Made by a program: the position numbers and the translations under genes
The notes under the pieces: model-generated
Seen by the model: only the letters and a program-made list of their open reading frames with translations
Databases searched by the model: none
Told to the model about the DNA's origin: nothing
NCBI GenBank assembly: GCA_963822765.1
Contig: CAWGJL010000004.1
Span: forward strand, 62,001-126,000
Source of the DNA: Palsa-504 sp963822765
GTDB lineage: Bacteria > Actinomycetota > Actinomycetes > Streptosporangiales > Streptosporangiaceae
Reading direction: 5' to 3'
Length of the DNA stretch: 64,000 bases
Part shown: positions 61,772-64,000 of the stretch, in pieces
How positions within the stretch are numbered: the first letter of the stretch is position 1
Layout: each line of letters opens with the position of its first letter

Positions 61772-63235
61772 ATGACCGGGGCCGACTTTCTGCAGCTGAG
61801 TCCGGCGGCGGCGCCGGCGCGGGGATTGACCGGCTGGCTGGCCGACGCCATCCGGGCGGCCATCATCGACGGGCGGCTGGGGACCGGGACGTCGCTGCCC
61901 GCGACCCGGCTGCTGGCCGACGACCTGGGGGTCTCGCGCGGCGTGGTGGTCGAGGCCTACCAGCGGCTAGCCGACGAGGGCCTGGTCAGCGCGCGGCCGG
62001 GGACGGGGACCAAGGTCTCCGGGCTGCTGCCGCGGATCGCGGCGCGGCCGGGTACCGGGGAGGCGGTCGCGGGAGAGACGGGCTTGGGAGAGACGGGCTT
62101 GGGAGAGGCGGTGCGGGCGGTGCCGTCGCTGCTGCCGCAGCCGTGGCGGGCGCGGGCCGAGCTGGACCTGTCCCCCGGCGTGCCGGACCTGTCCGGGTTC
62201 CCGCGCGCCGCCTGGCTGCGCGCCGAGCGGTCGGTCCTGGACCGGGCGAGCGTGGCCGAGCTCGGCTACGGCGACCCGCGCGGCAACCCATCGCTGCGCC
62301 GCGAGCTCGCGGGCTGGCTGACCAGGACCCGGGGGCTGCGGGCCGCGCCCGACGACATCATCGTGGTCAGCGGGGTGGCCCAGGCCCTGGCCCTGCTGGC
62401 CCAGTGGCTGACGGCCCGCGGCCACACCCGGATCGCGGTCGAGGACCCCGGCTCGCTCGGATCACGCGAGGAACTCGCCTACTGGGGCCTGACCGCCGCG
62501 CCGGTCCCGGTCGACGAGCACGGGCTGCAGACGGCCCATCTGGCGGGCAGCGGCCCGCGGGCCGCGCTGCTCACCCCCGCGCACCAGTTCCCGACCGGGG
62601 TGGTGCTCGCCCCGCAGCGCCGCCGCGAGCTGCTGGACTGGGCCGTCGCGGCGGACGCGCTGATCGTCGAGGACGACTACGACGCCGAGTACCGCTACGA
62701 CCGGGCCCCGGTGCCCGCCCTGCAGACCGCCGCGCCCGGTCACGTGGCCTACGCCGGCACCACGTCCAAGACGCTGGCTCCGGGCATGCGGCTGGGCTGG
62801 CTGGTTCCGCCGGCCCGGATGCACGCGGACCTGGTCGAGGCCAAGCACGCCGCCGACCTGGGCAGTCCCGCGCTGCCGCAGCTGGTGCTGGCCCGGCTGA
62901 TCGCCACCGGTGAGCTGGAACAGCACATCCGGACCGTCCGCAAACGGCAGCGCAGCCGGCGCGACGCGCTGCTCGGCGCGCTGCGCGAACACCTGCCCGA
63001 GGCCCGGGTACAGGGCATCCCGGCCGGGCTGCACCTGCTCATCACGTTCCCCGCGCTGACCCTGGACGACAGGGACCTAGCCGAGCGCATCCACCGGGCC
63101 GGGGTGCTGGTCCACCCGCTGTCCTGGCACCGGCAGCGGCCCGGGCCGCCCGGGCTCGTGCTTGGTTACGCGGCCCATACGCCGGACCAGCTGCGCGAGG
63201 CGGCCCGCCGCATCGCGCGGGCCGTGACGGGTTAG
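61772..63235 (+). CDS. MocR/PdxR-family regulator (GntR helix plus aminotransferase domain)
   Basis: The 487-residue protein joins a GntR winged helix (WLADAIRAAIIDGRLGTGTS, LADDLGVSRGVVVEAYQRL) to a fold-type I aminotransferase domain with PLP-Lys AGTTSKTLAPGMRLGWL. MocR proteins sense PLP or amino compounds; several control pyridoxal synthesis or transport. The linker has a tandem repeat (GETGLGETGLGEA). Being divergent from an EamA exporter suggests it regulates that gene. Confidence 0.88.
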   Translation: MTGADFLQLSPAAAPARGLTGWLADAIRAAIIDGRLGTGTSLPATRLLADDLGVSRGVVVEAYQRLADEGLVSARPGTGTKVSGLLPRIAARPGTGEAVAGETGLGETGLGEAVRAVPSLLPQPWRARAELDLSPGVPDLSGFPRAAWLRAERSVLDRASVAELGYGDPRGNPSLRRELAGWLTRTRGLRAAPDDIIVVSGVAQALALLAQWLTARGHTRIAVEDPGSLGSREELAYWGLTAAPVPVDEHGLQTAHLAGSGPRAALLTPAHQFPTGVVLAPQRRRELLDWAVAADALIVEDDYDAEYRYDRAPVPALQTAAPGHVAYAGTTSKTLAPGMRLGWLVPPARMHADLVEAKHAADLGSPALPQLVLARLIATGELEQHIRTVRKRQRSRRDALLGALREHLPEARVQGIPAGLHLLITFPALTLDDRDLAERIHRAGVLVHPLSWHRQRPGPPGLVLGYAAHTPDQLREAARRIARAVTG

Positions 63236-63726
63236 CGGGCCGGATCGGACGGGGTACCGGCGGGGGCGCGGGGCGGGGCCGCGGAGCGGCGGGCGTCGGC
63301 GCGGCGGTGGCGGCGGGCCACCGCGTGCAGCTGGCTGATGCGCGCGGCCCCGGCCAAGATGGTGAGCAGCACGCCGCAGACGGCCGAGAACAGCATGGCC
63401 ACGCCGAGCGGCAGGTGTCCGTGCGCGCCGAGGTAGGAGACGTCCACGGCCCGGCCGTTCTGCAGGATGAAGATGAGCAGGAACAGCAGGACCACGGCGA
63501 AGAAGACGACCGCGAACCACAGGCCGCTGAGCCGGGTGGGCCTGATCTTGTGCTGCGGCAGCGGCGGCGGCGCGGCCGGGCCCGGCTGCTCCGGCGGTGC
63601 CACCGGGGCGGGCTGCTCCGGCGGCGCCACCGGGGCGGGCTGCTCCGGCGGAGCCTCGAGCTGCGGGTCGGGGGCAGCCGACCTCTGCGTGCTGGGCTGC
63701 GGTTCTGTACTCACGGCGACCCCCAT
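63232..63726 (-). CDS. LapA-like (DUF1049) membrane protein
   Basis: This 164-residue protein has two membrane spans (LWFAVVFFAVVLLFLLIFIL, VAMLFSAVCGVLLTILAG) around the motif QNGRAVDVSYLGAHGHLPLG, typical of LapA-domain proteins. The N-terminus contains three PPEQPAPVA-type repeats, and the C-terminus is Arg/Ala/Pro-rich. LapA helps assemble lipopolysaccharide in Gram-negatives; its role in actinomycetes is unknown. The 3' end overlaps the mocR stop. Confidence 0.8.
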   Translation of the reverse strand: MGVAVSTEPQPSTQRSAAPDPQLEAPPEQPAPVAPPEQPAPVAPPEQPGPAAPPPLPQHKIRPTRLSGLWFAVVFFAVVLLFLLIFILQNGRAVDVSYLGAHGHLPLGVAMLFSAVCGVLLTILAGAARISQLHAVARRHRRADARRSAAPPRAPAGTPSDPAR

Positions 63727-63739
63727 CGCGTAGATGGGG
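63721..63739. promoter_or_regulatory. Hairpin covering the start of the LapA-like gene
   Basis: CCCCATC, five bases, then GATGGGG forms a 7-bp stem that includes the ATG at 63726. A second possible stem (GATGGG/CCCATC) lies at its side. It could limit translation or end transcription from the response regulator gene. Confidence 0.35.
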
Positions 63740-63775
63740 TCATACTGCCCATCCGGGCCGGGGTTATGCGCGGAC

Positions 63776-64000
63776 TCAGCCGCCGAGATAGGCGAGCACG
63801 GCCAGCACGCGCCGGTTGTCGTCGTCGGAGGGCTGCAGGTCGAGCTTGCCGAAGATGGAGGCGGTGTGCTTGGCCACGGCGCGTTCGGTGATGACCATGC
63901 GCTGGGCGATGGCGGCGTTGGACCGGCCCTCGGCCATCAGGGCGAGCACCTCGCGCTCGCGCGGGCTGAGCGCGCCGATGCTGACGTTGCCGGTGTTACG
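63776..64000 (-). CDS. NarL/FixJ-type response regulator, C-terminal part
   Basis: The last 74 residues form a LuxR-type helix-turn-helix: LSPREREVLALMAEGRSNAA, IAQRMVITERAVAKHTASIF, KLDLQPSDDNRRVLAVLAYL. This is the DNA-binding output domain of a two-component response regulator. The receiver domain and any partner kinase lie beyond the window. Confidence 0.85.
   Translation of the reverse strand, partial: RNTGNVSIGALSPREREVLALMAEGRSNAAIAQRMVITERAVAKHTASIFGKLDLQPSDDDNRRVLAVLAYLGG

Noticed and set aside
1..64000. tRNA, rRNA, riboswitch, integrase or phage genes
   Set aside because: I looked for tRNA T-loop sequences, rRNA-like blocks, integrase motifs and phage structural genes and saw none; weak or unusual ones could be missed by eye.

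Overview
The window is high-GC DNA from an actinomycete, read here as Actinomycetota, possibly Streptosporangiales or a relative. The evidence is the block DUF2469-rnhB-lepB-lepB-rplS-trmD-rimM-khpA-rpsP, the block ffh-glnD-glnB-ftsY-smc, an F420 gene (cofC), NdgR divergent from leuCD, GTG starts and leaderless-looking genes. I see no tRNA, rRNA, CRISPR array, prophage or complete insertion sequence.

Layout. 0-2 kb: the start of a hemerythrin gene, an NmrA-like reductase and a divergent LuxR regulator. 2-5.1 kb: a GH65 phosphorylase/hydrolase with its beta-phosphoglucomutase. 5.1-11.4 kb: ribosome, RNA and secretion genes on the minus strand. 12-17 kb: a branched-chain amino-acid type ABC importer (Tat lipoprotein, LivG, LivF, LivH, LivM). 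17-18.5 kb: an ATP-dependent DNA ligase convergent with ffh. 18.5-32.4 kb: SRP and nitrogen signalling (ffh, glnD, glnB, ftsY), smc, mutM, rnc, rpmF, DUF177, coaD and rsmD, all on the minus strand. 32.4-36.5 kb: an accessory island, described below. 36.7-46.1 kb: recG, rpmB, thiL, a Lrp ligand-binding protein, cofC, plsC, gpsA, a trans-sulfuration-type PLP enzyme, ddl and HU. 46.5-55.5 kb: leuDC and ndgR, a three-subunit transhydrogenase, TrpB2 and DAHP synthase. 55.7-64 kb: two tandem GT-C-like membrane proteins, a B3/B4-domain protein, an EamA exporter divergent from a MocR regulator, a LapA-like protein and the end of a NarL-type response regulator.

The best candidate for an undescribed system is 32.4-36.5 kb. 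On the minus strand it carries a ribbon-helix-helix-like regulator, a 54-residue peptide with an ELLPERETL leader-like segment and a hydrophobic core, a membrane M50 zinc protease with a PqqD-like N-terminus and a long Ser/Pro tail, and a secreted protein with two CxxC repeats. The intergenic DNA is relatively AT-rich and contains strong inverted repeats. This looks like a ribosomally made peptide with its processing or export protease.

There are also three repeat systems. (i) Two 127-bp arrays of four 23-bp palindromes (24.1 and 60.5 kb) share an exact 30/44/30-bp spacing. The second lies inside a 346-bp element with 17-bp perfect terminal inverted repeats, and that element supplies the last ~114 codons of the EamA gene. 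(ii) A 100-bp intergenic repeat occurs at 11.7 and 49.4 kb, with a deleted copy at 52.7 kb. (iii) A 55-bp hairpin lies at 32.4 kb.

Single-base indels break many conserved genes (NmrA, LuxR, lepB, rplS, livF, recG, gpsA, the second GT, and probably the ligase 3' end). Housekeeping genes are among them and the broken frames keep full family similarity, so assembly or sequencing error is more likely than gene decay. Where a gene is broken, the coordinates given span the whole gene.
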